NCBI RefSeq assembly: GCF_026151205.1
Contig: NC_087081.1
Span: 14,561,340-14,625,339, forward strand
Length of the DNA: 64,000 nt
Direction of reading: 5' to 3'
From: Bolinopsis microptera
Taxonomy: Eukaryota > Ctenophora > Tentaculata > Lobata > Bolinopsidae
In this document: in pieces, positions 1 through 12,000 of the stretch
How positions within the stretch are numbered: position 1 is the first letter of the stretch
Layout of the letters: each line of letters starts with the position of its first letter
Program-made: the position numbers and the translations under genes
The notes under the pieces: model-generated
Database searches by the model: none
What the model was told of the DNA's origin: nothing
Seen by the model: the letters and a program-made list of their open reading frames with translations, nothing else

Positions 1-1678
1 ATGTAATGACCACTTGCTCACCCTGAACACTATCATAGAGAAATATGTCAAAAAAGAGAAGAAGCGACTATTTGCCTGCTTCGTCGATTATCGGAAGGCG
101 TTTGACAGTGTATGCAGGGATGCACTTCTGTTCAAACTGGGCAACATGGGTCTCTCAGGCAATTTCTTCACTTGCATCAGCCACATGTATAACAACTCGT
201 CAACCCGAGTTAAGCTGATCCAAAAGCTCTCCGCTGCTATCGACGTTACCATCGGCACAGAACAAGGGCACCCGATGTCCCCTGAGCTCTTCAAAGTTTA
301 TATCCACGAGCTTTCCATCAGACTGGAACAAATCGAAGAGTTGAATGTCCCAATTTTAAACGGCATCAAAGTAAGCCACCTCCTATGGGCTGACGACTTA
401 GTCCTCCTAGCACTTGACGCGTTCAGCCTACAATCGTTGCTGAATTGCTTGCACGACTATGCAGAAAAATGGGAGTTATCAGTTAACATCGACAAAACCA
501 GTGTGATGGTCTTCAATACAAGCTCACGAACACTTAAATGTTCTTATGGCTTTAAACTAGGAAGCCTGGACATTATACCAGTAAAAAGATACTGCTATCT
601 CGGAATCCAATTCTCTCTGAATGGATCGTTTAAGCAAGCTATCGACGAACTTAGGAAGAAAGCTCTACGCTCATTCTTCTCAATGAGGCGAATTATCAAC
701 ACGAAAGCGCTCACTACCAGCACGATGCTTAAACTCATCGATAGTCTAGTAAAGCCTGTAGCGACCTATGCATGTCCCGTCTGGCTCTCATCAACAAACA
801 TCGTAAAGGCTATTCTGTCGAAAAAAGAAGAAGTGAGCCTGCCTAAATCTGCAGCTAAAGATCCGCTCGAAACAACTCATCTGAAGATTCTCAAATGGAT
901 ACTAGGCGTTCACAAGAAAGCTAATAACAACTTCTGCTATGGTGACACTGGTAGAACCCCCTGGACAGTTACCGTCATTCCCCAATGTTTAGCTTACTTC
1001 CATCGGGCATCCCTGGCGGTAGAAGGTAACGTGAACACTCTTTTGCACCACACCTTTCAAGAGCAAAAGCTACTGAATCTAACCTGGTATGATGCGTGGT
1101 CAACTATTGCCAAGATGAGTACAGTCTCCAAGCCGCAGTTATCACCCACCCTAGACGCTTGTGAGTACATACATGAGACATTTGTTGACCATTGGAAGAG
1201 AGATCTCCTCAACCAGCCCAAAATGTCTTTCTACACAGCGGTTAAATTCGAGTTTGGCGAAGAACCCTATTTACAGCTCCCCTGCCGGCTTAAAAGGGTC
1301 AATATTGCTAAACTCCGATCTAGCAGTCACGATCTTAGGATAGAAAAAGGTCGCTACACCAAAGATCAACTCAACACAGCTCTTAAAACGTGTCGCTTCT
1401 GCTGCTCCTCAGAAACGGATGTCATACGTTTTTTAGAGGAGCTCCCCTTCTTTGAAACTCCTATTCTAGAAACCGAAGACCACGTCCTAACTGAGTGCCC
1501 CTACTACCATCAACCCAGGTCCGACCTCTCTGACAACCTCAAAAGCCTGTTGATGCTAAAAGAATATGGAGCAATAATGAACTCACTCCATATAAAAGAG
1601 TTCGGGAAGTACCTTACAGACTCCTCAAATCTACGTAATCCTCCTAAAACGTCCCTTAACCCTCGCAAACAGATGTAG
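1..1678 (+). mobile_element. Non-LTR retrotransposon reverse transcriptase, 5'-truncated by the window edge
   Basis: The open frame runs from the window edge to a stop at 1676-1678 (554 residues from the first Met at 14). It holds an LINE-type reverse transcriptase. Residues near the start read as motif A (VDYRKAFDSV), then a QGHPMSPELF motif like the usual QG-x-P-LF block, then the catalytic WADDLVLLA motif. The C-terminal part has a zinc-knuckle-like pattern, CRFCC followed by H-x-L-x-E-C-x-Y, which closes many LINE ORFs. It would make the RT for target-primed reverse transcription. The frame is intact inside the window, so this copy is not obviously dead. The endonuclease and any ORF1 lie off the left edge. 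The clade is not certain. Confidence 0.85.
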
Positions 1679-1935
1679 TACTCGAACTTTATTTACTGGT
1701 TTACCTTAAATTATTATAGACGATCTTCTTTTATTTTCGTGAAATTGTAAACGGTTAAATTTTACTATTTTTAAATGATTCAGTTTTGATAATTTTATTT
1801 ATTCATTTATTCATTTATTCATTTATTCATTTATTCATTTATTCATTCTTGTATAGCCAAGACGAGTCCGTTAGTGTTCTCTCTGGTAATTTCATGTTTA
1901 ATCCTGTTTAATCCTGTTTAATCCTGTTTATGTAT
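1679..1935 (+). repeat. LINE 3' region with two simple tandem repeats
   Basis: After the RT stop there is an AT-rich stretch with no coding capacity. It contains an octamer repeat (TTCATTTA, about six copies, roughly 1797-1850) and then a decamer repeat (TTTAATCCTG, three copies, roughly 1892-1925). Short 3' tandem repeats are typical of several LINE clades, so this is probably the LINE's 3' UTR and tail. Confidence 0.6.
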
Positions 1936-1939
1936 ATAT

Positions 1940-2213
1940 CCGTGCCATTTTACTGACACCTCGGCATCAACTTTAACGCAACTTTCCACAAAAACCGTAA
2001 AAGATATACAACTGAAACTTTTTTGACTGGGTCAAATGCTTTAATGGCCTTCAAATCAGCATGAAAAAATAAAAACTTGGCCAAGGAATAATAATTTTAG
2101 TGCCCAAAATTTGGACTCCCAAGTGGTGTCAAAAACGCGAATTAAATAGGTAATAATTATTTTAGTCTCTCGAGTCTTGACACCACTTTAGGGTTAGACG
2201 GGTTCCTGCTAGT
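1940..2213 (+). repeat. Dispersed repeat, copy 1 (inverted partner at 37762-38047)
   Basis: About 275 bases starting TCCGTGCCATTTTACTGACA and ending GACGGGTTCCTGCTAGTT match, in reverse orientation, the stretch at about 37762-38047. Shared blocks include the CATCAACTTTAACGC region, the ACGGTTTTT/AAAAACCGT block, TTGACTGGGTCAAATGCTTT and TTTTGACACCAC. No coding capacity is seen. It is most likely a non-autonomous transposon or an LINE-derived unit. Confidence 0.7.
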
Positions 2214-2319
2214 TCAAATAAAAGCAAACCATCCCTAAAAGGGTACTTCGAATTTTAGGCTGCTCGCCAGCGGCTCAAACTTGCAACTAATATTTGACTA
2301 AACTCGACTATACTTGCAG

Positions 2320-3013
2320 AAAATTGTAATGCGGGCCAGTTTCTGGATCAGACAAATGGCTGTACAGACTGTCCGGCAGATGAATGGAGTGCAGCAGCAA
2401 ACACAGCTACTACCTGCACTGCCTGTCCAACTGGAAAAGAGGTAGCCACTGGAAAAGGAACAAAAGAAAGTGACTGCACATGGAGTAAGTTGTTCTTTCC
2501 TAAAACTTGGAGGGACCAAAGGGATTCATCCTGAAATTTATGTTAATCTTAGAAATGCAATAATGTATGCGAATAAACATAGACTGAAATACTGACGTCA
2601 ACAAGCAAAGTTTAGTAATTGTACAATTAGTACTACTATACGTTTATGGGGTCCCATCACAGATGCTCGAAAGGAATTCCTGTGAATCAAATGCAACTTT
2701 TGTATGTGAACACCCGCACACACTTTGACACTTATCCAATATTCAAATAAAAGCAAACCATCCCTAAAAGGGTACTTCGAATTTTAGGCTGCTCGCCAGC
2801 GGCTCAGACTTGCAACTAATATTTGACTAAACTCGACTAAACTTGCAGAAGATTGTATTGCGGGCCAGTTTCTGGATCAGACAAATGGCTGTACAGACTG
2901 TCCGGCAGATGAATGGAGTGGAGCAGCAAACACAGCTGCTTCCTGCACTGCCTGTCCAACTGGAAAAGAGGTAGACACTGGAAAAGGAACACAAGAAAGT
3001 GACTGCACATGGA
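2320..3013 (+). CDS. Two tandem-duplicated GCC2/GCC3-like cysteine-rich exons
   Basis: Exons 2320-2484 and 2849-3013 are each 165 bases, phase 1-1, with AG before and GTAAGT after. Each encodes about 55 residues with the pattern C-x-AGQFLDQ-x-NGC-x-DCPADEWS, then C-x-ACPTGKE and a final SDCTW. This is the ephrin-receptor/GCC2-GCC3 or TNFR-like Cys-rich style. The two differ at only a few residues. The flanking intron sequence is duplicated too: the block beginning AAAGCAAACCATCCCTAAAA occurs at 2221 and again at 2750, an offset of 529. That makes a recent segmental tandem duplication. Confidence 0.8.
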
Positions 3014-6000
3014 GTAAGTTGTTGTTTCCTAAAAATTGGAGGGACCCAAGGGGTTTATCCTAAAATTTATGTTAATCTTAGAAATGTTATAATGTATGCG
3101 AATAAACATTGACTGAAATACCGACGGCGACAAGCAATAGTTAGTAATTTTACAATTAGATTGCAATGTCATTTTCTAATAAATTTTTTTTTAGTGTTTT
3201 TTACCCTTTGCCGGGTATATTTCGTCAATTTGAAAATACTGTATAGATAAACACTTCCAACAAATATTTTATTTAAAACTAAATATTAACACTCGCTGCA
3301 CTTCGTATATACACAAAGCTAAAGAAAAACACCTCGTGCCCCTGGGGCACTGATTCTAAAATGTATACGTTTACATGCCGTTTATACATATAATTTAGAT
3401 GCATTGCTAGTTATTTAACATTGTAACAGTCTATTCCCCGGAATAGCGGCGAAAATTTCACCTTCAACGAAAAACGTATATACGATGGACCCACACTCCA
3501 TAAGTTGTACATTCAGTAATCACTTGGAACAGAAAACTGTAGAGTGGTCTACTGCAACATCTGTGACTGATTTGAACTTAGACCCGGACCAAGTAACTCA
3601 ACAGGGCACCTCCAAAACGTCAACTTTACAACTTTCTAGCGCTCAATTGGTGAAGTTGAAAGCTGCTGGCGGTGATAACCCAGAGCACATATTTACTTGT
3701 AAAATATTTGCTGACCCTTCAAAAACTCCAGCTATCGCCACACAGACTGTAAATATTTACACTCCAGGTAAATTGATACTTTTGATCATGGTATTTGACC
3801 AAACATTTTGTGCACCTACTTGAGTACTATTGTTTTTCAATACTCAAAAAGAATTGATCCAATTAACAATTTTCATGATGACAGGACCCAATACATAATT
3901 GGAAACTACTTCTATTCTCAGTCGCTGCAGAATCAATGGAAAGCATTTACTCAGTAGACAGCTCTCATGAAATCAGCTGTGTTTTTACTGAGATTCTAAG
4001 TCAAGTAGATGTAACTTGGAATGTAGCAACAGCGGTGTCAGACAAAATGGGCAATCTGGATATAAAGCAGGGCACATACGACAAGACAATGTCTCAAACG
4101 TCAACGCTCACTATTACAAACGCTCAGATTTTGAAATTGAAAGCTACAAGTGCTACCGACCCAGCCCATGTATTTAATTGTGAGATCACCATTGGAACTT
4201 CAAAATCGGTCGTTACAGCATCACAGACAATCAACATATACACCCCAGGTAAATTATTGCTGTTCTATATTTGGCCACCTAAACTAATATTTGGTCAGAT
4301 GGTGACCCATTTAACATACAAAAGCAACGAGAAATTGACCATAAAAAGTTCAAATATAGCAATAAATGCTTTTCTGTCTGCCTCTTTCTCTAACCTTAAT
4401 TGTAGCCTTTCCTGAAAAATCTCATTAAGCTGTTCACGAGTTACAGACTTTTGAAGCTTAACATATAAATGTTTATGCGTGTTTCTGAATGAATATATTC
4501 ATGGTTATCGTTCGAATTGTTCTAAAATCTATCTTTTGATATATGCACATAATAATTAAAAGATATTATAAGACAATCAAAATATACACCCCAGGTAAAG
4601 TTTTGGTCACCTAAACTAATTTTAGAGTTCGTCTTTAAAGCTATGATATTTTGTTAACATATTATTATTAACAGTCAATCTATAAGTCAGATGGCAACCC
4701 AAATAAGAGAAAATGAAAAAATATTGCAATCAAAACTTTCTGATCTGCTTTTGATTTGGTCAGACACATTTTTGAACATTGCTCATCTGTAAAGTTATTG
4801 AAATCTTTTAGGAGAAACTTGTTACGTACTAAGATCAACTTCCAATTCAGTCGCAACAATTGCTCCACCTGCTGTGGATACATACTCAGTGGATAACGCC
4901 CACACAATTACCTGTGTCTTGTCGGAGGTGCACAGCAAAGTAACTGTTATGTGGACCACCGCTGAACTTAATCCATTAACCAATATCGAGCAGGGCGAAC
5001 ACTCTGACACAACGCAAACCTCCAAACTTGAACTATCAACCGACCAGATCAAAGCACTTAAAGCTGCCAATGCCCAAGACCCAGCACATTTGATCACTTG
5101 TAAAATTACAGTGGGCGATACTCCCACTGACTATACAGCAACTCAGACTGTCAACATCTACACACCAGGTAGCTGTCTCTTTGTTTTGCCCAACTTGTGT
5201 TTATGACTTTGTGGCTATGATTTAAATACTATATTTCCAACATCTTAAATACACAAGGACTTTGCGTTCATCGTGGTGTCCATAGACATTCTACATTACT
5301 TTTTGTGGACGATATAATTACAATAACGTTTTATTCAGATGCGACAATCAAACCAACCGCCTTAGACGTTTACACTGTGGATCCTTATATAGTCGACTGT
5401 GTTTTCACTGAAGTGATCAAACAGGTTACTGTAAGCTGGATCATAGGTACCACAGTAGAAAATTTCGGATTCATCAGTATTAAACAGGGTACATACAAAG
5501 ACCATTCCCAAACTTCAACAATGACATTAACAAGCTCTCAACTGACAAAATTGAAGGCAGCTGGTAAGAACGACCCTACTCATGTATTTACATGTAAAAT
5601 CACTGAGGGTGATACTCCGACAGAATATACAACTACACAAACGGCTAAGATTTACACTCCGGGTAAAAAATTATTGGTAGAATAATGAACTGAATGATTG
5701 TTGGTATGATACCTATCACAAACATTATTTTTAGATCGGTTAATAAATTTCGACAAAATGGAATAACTTTTCAATTGGCATTACAAAATGAAATATGTAC
5801 CTCAATATGTTGTAAAATTATAGCTGCCCATAGTATGCTCGTTAAAGCATACTATGGGCAGCTCTATTTTTACTATCACCTTTTGATTCTGCCTCTTTTT
5901 TCGATATCGATAATAATATGATATTTTCCTATTTTCAGTTGCGACTATCAAAATTCCAACCGCCGATGAATATTCAATGCAAGAACATGAAATAAGCTGT

Positions 6001-9000
6001 GAGTTAAGTGACGTGCCAGAACAGTTCCAAGTTGACTGGAGCACATCGACGCAAGCTACTAATATGGGGGGCTTGGATGTTGATCAAGGAAAACAAGACG
6101 GCACTACACAAACTTCAGTGTTAAAACTTTCCAGTGCCCAGCTTGTGGAATTGAAAGGTGTGAAAGCGGATCACATCTTTACATGCGCAATAGATGTTGG
6201 AAAGGGAACAGTTAAAACCCCTGTTACTGCAACTCAGACTTTAACTATCTTCACACCAGGTCGGGTTAAAGTTTAACATAGACATTTTTAGCGCCATCGC
6301 CGCCAACAACGCCTCTTACGAACTTGTTAGAGGGACAGGTTCATTTCAATTTCTACAAAAAGGTTGAGATCTACCTGATGTTTTGACCTAACCCTCAGTT
6401 TTGGCATAAGCATTGTAAAAGACAAGTGTTGAATTGTATCCTTTTTTATTTTGACTTTGGACAATTAAAAATTATCATTTTTATAACCAAAGCAAAACGC
6501 GTCTTTGATATTCCACCATTCTTACAGAGGCTACGATTACACCAGCGACCAGGAGTGTTTTTACAACACAGACAGCAGCTATACAATGTGTTTTAACAGA
6601 GCTTCTTGGTGAAGTGAACACTCAGTGGACAACGTCCACTAATGTTCCTGATTTGGGGTTAAATCCCTCAGATGGTTCTATCCAGGGCACGACTCAACAA
6701 TCAACTGTACCACTTTCAACTATTCAACTAGGAAAGCTCAAGACAGCAGGTGGAAATGATCCAGCTCATATCTTTACCTGTAAAATTGTTGTGGGAGATA
6801 AAAATACAGAATTTACTGCAACTCAAACAATCAATATCTACGATCCTGGTAAGCTGAATTTATAATTAAATCTATGACAAATACAATGTATATTATGTTA
6901 CATATTGTTAATTATATGTATTTAATACATATAATTAACAATATGTAACATAAAATTTTTAAAATTTGGTAGACGGCCCCAACGTTAATGTGGCTCTTGC
7001 TATGTGTTGGTTCAGCCGAATTAATTATTATATAATCAAGTTTATTTTTCTCGTTAGTTGTCATCCGGCCAAACATTAAGCAACTTATATTGCAGTACCA
7101 TTTATCATTTAGTATATCAAAATATGTCATTGTAACTTTGCATGGCTGAAATGTAACGCTTGATTTATATATATAATGATTAATTGAATTTTCAAATAAA
7201 ATAAAAAATATGTGCAAAGTATAAATTGCTACGAAAATGTTCTGCTCTATTTCGGTGATGGTAATTAGAAATACTTGCTCATAAATCAAGCGTAATACCC
7301 ACTTCTTAACTGAATTTTTGTTTAACTGACTTATCTACAGTGAAGTACAAGGTTACAGTTTCAATACTAGATGGAGCTACCGCTGGAACAGCTGATGCAC
7401 AATACATCAAAATCAAGGGAACCAACGGAGAAACTGATGAGTTGCAATGCGATACTGACTTTAATGTAAACGATCAAGACGTTACTTGTACAGTTGAAAG
7501 TTCAGACGACATCGGGCATTACGAATGTGTACTGTGGAGGACAGCTGGCACCGACGATTGGAGCTTTACAAAGGTTATTAAGTTATTAGAATTAATGTTT
7601 ATCAAAGGAGGGTTCCAACTATTTATTAAATATATATATCATTTTACCAAAACCCATAATCATGAGTAGAGTGGACAGCTGCCAGTATCTCTCTTTCCCA
7701 AACAAAAGGAAATGATATTAATTTATAAGACCGTCTGCAAATGCAAAATGATACCGAGAATGAAATCGGTCGCATATATCTTGGCTCTCATGAGCTGCTC
7801 TGGAAATCGACTTCTCGTTCACAATACAGGGATCTAAACTAACAGAGTAATGAGTGTCAAAGAGTTGAAATAAATGAGTTTTTTTTTTGTTAATTCTGCC
7901 AAAATTTCCGGACGTCCGGATTTTCAGAAACCACCCCCTCCCCCTGTCCGGATTTGTCCGTCATTCCAAAACCACCCCCCTTCCCTATTTAACGGACGTA
8001 CTAAGAAGATGGCCCCTTAGGCTAATAATAGTTGGGCAGCTGGCACATCGCAAGTTCGACCGATGCATTTAAAACGTCTCATCAAGAATTTCATCCTTTT
8101 TCTCATTTCCAGACATTTTAGTTGGTTCGACAAAATCAAATTATGCTTTGATCGACTGAAAAAGGTAGTACATTGATTGACACATGAACTGTTACTTTTA
8201 CATCGTAAATATTTGCATTTACTACTGAAATATTATTATATTCCCTAGTCATAAGGACAGTAAATTTAAGTTAACAGTGAAAAAAAATCTTATCTTCGAA
8301 TACTTGCACCAAAGCTTTATAATTATTATACAGCTGCAATAGACATGACCTGGCTGAGATGGGCTTTGAGATTCATCTACTGAACTTCAGTCTTCAACCC
8401 AAAAGTGTATAGCCCATATAATTTTAACCCAACTACAACATCTATATTAATGATGGCCCACTCATTCATAAGCTAACAGTGAAATGTTGCAGCTTAAGAT
8501 GTCAATTGATGATGAAGATCAGCCAAACTATACACCGTTCAATGCAGATGGACACGAAACATTAGAAAACAGTGAGACAAAAGAATTTTGTATCGGAAGT
8601 AAGTAACTGGAACCTAATAATAAATATGTGCACCCGAAATAATCAATTCTTTAAATAAAATCTATCTCATGTGTATCAAACAGTATTAAAACATACAAAA
8701 AGTAGTTCAAACTTCAAATAATAGTTTCCGGACGAAAAATACCATGCTTACAGCACATCATTCGGGGACTAAAATTTCACTCATATTTTGCTCCTATACG
8801 TTTTTATCGAAAGATCACATTACAATGTTTAATTCATTACAATAAACAATTTAAATTCGGATGTTTAGTGGCTACGATAACACCTCCGACGGTGGACTTG
8901 TACACAATGGACGACAATCACGTGATTACTTGCGCCATAGCCCACATCAGAGAGAAAATAGTTGGCGTTTCATGGACTACAGATTCGAAAACCGACAACA

Positions 9001-12000
9001 TTTACAGCCCTGAAGACGGTACTTATTCCGAATCTGCATTCACTCAAAATTCAGAACTGGCCCTGTCAAGTACTCAGCTGACTGCCTTAAAGGATGTAGC
9101 TGATACTGTAACATTTACATGTTCCATCATTGTTGGAGATAACAATAAGAAAGTTTATGCAACCCAAACCATCAACTTGTTTACTCCAAGTAAGTTACCT
9201 CGGTGATTGGAATTTATCCGCGAAGACATTATTTGAATCGTTTCACAATGTACATTGATGAGTATCCAATGTAAAAAGCATCTATGCTAATCAGATTTGA
9301 TTACTGAGCTAGAGACTTAAGTTTAATACAATTGCCGTGATTTTAATTCCGCTGAAATAAAAGTAAATATTATTGCAGGTGTTAAAATAACCCCGACAAC
9401 AACGACTGTTTATACAGTAGACGATCACACTATCAGTTGTGTGATTGATGGAACTAAAACTGTTGTCAGTGGAGTTGCTTGGTCAACCTCCACAGCAACA
9501 AGTCTTTCCTTTGATGGACAAGATGGCAATCGTGACGCTCAAGGTTCACAAACATCAACACTTGCACTATCAAGTGCACAACTTGCAACAGTCAAGTCCG
9601 CTGGAGGGAGTGATCCTGCCCACACATTTACCTGTAAGATCACTTTCGGTACCGCAGAATTTACAGCCACACAGACTATCAGTATCTACAATCCAGGTAA
9701 AGTCAAATAGTTCTAGTTCATATTCTTCGCTATAAACACCTTCATCTCTTGCATCTTAAAGACTATTCGCTTCCTTTCAACGAGTACAACAGCTCAGGTT
9801 TCTATGGTCTATCGATATATGTTTTTTCTTTATTTAACCACTTTTCAGCTGTTGCCATTTCACCCTCAACTGATATTGTGTACTCAATGGACTCTCATTC
9901 GATAGACTGTGTACTTAGTGACATTCCAAGCCAAGTAGCTAATGTGGCATGGAATACCGCTACAAATGCTGCGAACTTGGATTTAAATCCTCAAGACGGA
10001 GTAATCCAGGGATCCGCCCAAACCTCAACATTATCCCTTTCAAGTGCTCAATTAGTAAAGCTGAAGGCAGAAGGTGGTAACAATCTAAATCACATCTTCA
10101 CGTGTAAAATAACCGTAGGAGTTTCAAAGACAGAAGTGACAGCGACACAAACTGTCAGTATTTACACCCCAGGTGACTCCACTCTCATAAAAGCGTTGAC
10201 TATCGATCATGTTGCAACAAGAAAATCTCAATACGCTAAATTAAAGATAAAACATCGATCCAGAAATTAAAGAGATTATGATAACATTTAGATACATTTC
10301 CACATATTTTTTCGCAGCAAAAAAGGTACAAATTTTAATTTACCAACCGTCCAGGTGTTGCAATCTCACCTACTTCCCTCAACTTTATCTCTCTGGATAC
10401 ACACACCATTAATTGCATCATAAGCGATATCAATGCTCAAATAAATAAAGTCGAATGGACAACTACAACTAAAGTCCAAGACCTAGGACTAAGTCCTCAA
10501 GATGGAGTTATCCAAGGAACAACACAAACGTCCACATTAGCTCTCTCCAGTGCTCAATTGACCAAGCTGAAGAGTGCCGGTGGAGGTAACCGTGAGCACA
10601 TTTTCACCTGCAGGATTGCAGTAGGGGACTCTAGCACACTTGTCATGGCAACACAATCTATAAACATTTATACTCCAGGTAGGAATTTCATTGTTGCAAC
10701 AATATATTACAGTTTGAACCAAAAGACGTGATTCAGATTAAAATTAATTTTTCGATATCATATTATTTGAAACTTATATGGGGCCACTTACGTTTGACCA
10801 TTTGAAATTTGTTTCATCATCTAAATCAAAACCTATAATCAAACTTTTATCTTTGAGTGAATCATTTTCAGCTGTCGCCGTTTCACCCTCAACTGAAATA
10901 GTGTACACGATGGATTCTCATTCTATCAACTGTGTATTGAGTGACATCCCAAGTCAGATAACAGATGTAAAATGGAATACAAAATATGATGCGAACCTCG
11001 ATTTAAAACCTAAAGACGGAGTAATCAAGGGAACTACTCAAACCTCAACATTATCCCTTTCAAGTGCTCAATTAGTAAAATTAAAAGCAGCTGGTGGTGA
11101 GAATCCAGGTCACATCTTCACGTGTGAAATCAAAGTTGGAACTAAAGCATTTACTGTGGGAGCAGAACAAACAATTAATATCTACACCCCAGGTAAACAA
11201 CAAACTTACATATGTTTCAATAAATATACATATGTCTCAATAAACATACATCTCAACATATATCTATTATTTCTTTTTCGTAATTTGTATTTCAACTGTA
11301 CAATGTATTGATATGCTACCAAGTACATGATCATATTTTAAGTCCATCTTAAGTCAGATTACCTGATAAATATCTCAATTAATTGAAATGTTAACATCTA
11401 TTCCCATGATAAATCCTGACTCTTACTAATCGTTCATTCAGTGGCTGCGATCGTTCCTCAAACTGATAATGTGTACTCCATGGACTCCCACAAAATCAGC
11501 TGTGTTCTAAGTGACATCCCGAGTCAAGTCAGCGGTGTGGAATGGGTAACGGACTCAAATACAGCCAATGTTTACAGCGCTGAAGATGGAACTATCGCAG
11601 GAACGTCCCAAACTTCATCATTATCCCTCTCAAGCACCCAGCTGACTAATTTAAAAAGAAACGGAGACATTACCACTTTTACTTGTACGATATTAGTTGG
11701 TGATCAGAAAACTGCAGTGTCAGCAACCCATGCCCTTACTGTATTTGCTCCAAGTTAGTATTCGTTCACAGTCAATGCGTATTCTTAAAGTGCTGTTATA
11801 ACCCTATTCTTTACTCCATTTACGTGTTAAAAATAATGACTCGCAAATATAAATAGAATAGTTCAAAAGAATAGCTATACCGTCGTAGGCCACCCTAGCC
11901 AAGCCTCGCAAGATAAAGCAAAATAAAGTATAAAATTGTATCAGAATATACAATTAAGTGATTCGTTTTCTGCAAAGTGTTAAAAAAGATTAAAACGGGT

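Noticed and set aside
6912-7289. 125-codon minus-strand ORF in a receptor intron
   Set aside because: AT-rich, low-complexity composition, starts next to a perfect palindrome, no recognisable domain.
8115-8169. Possible extra receptor exon (AG at about 8114, frame HFSWFDKIKLCFDRLKK)
   Set aside because: Its phase does not fit the end of the PLAT exon at 7573, while exon 8493-8598 does.
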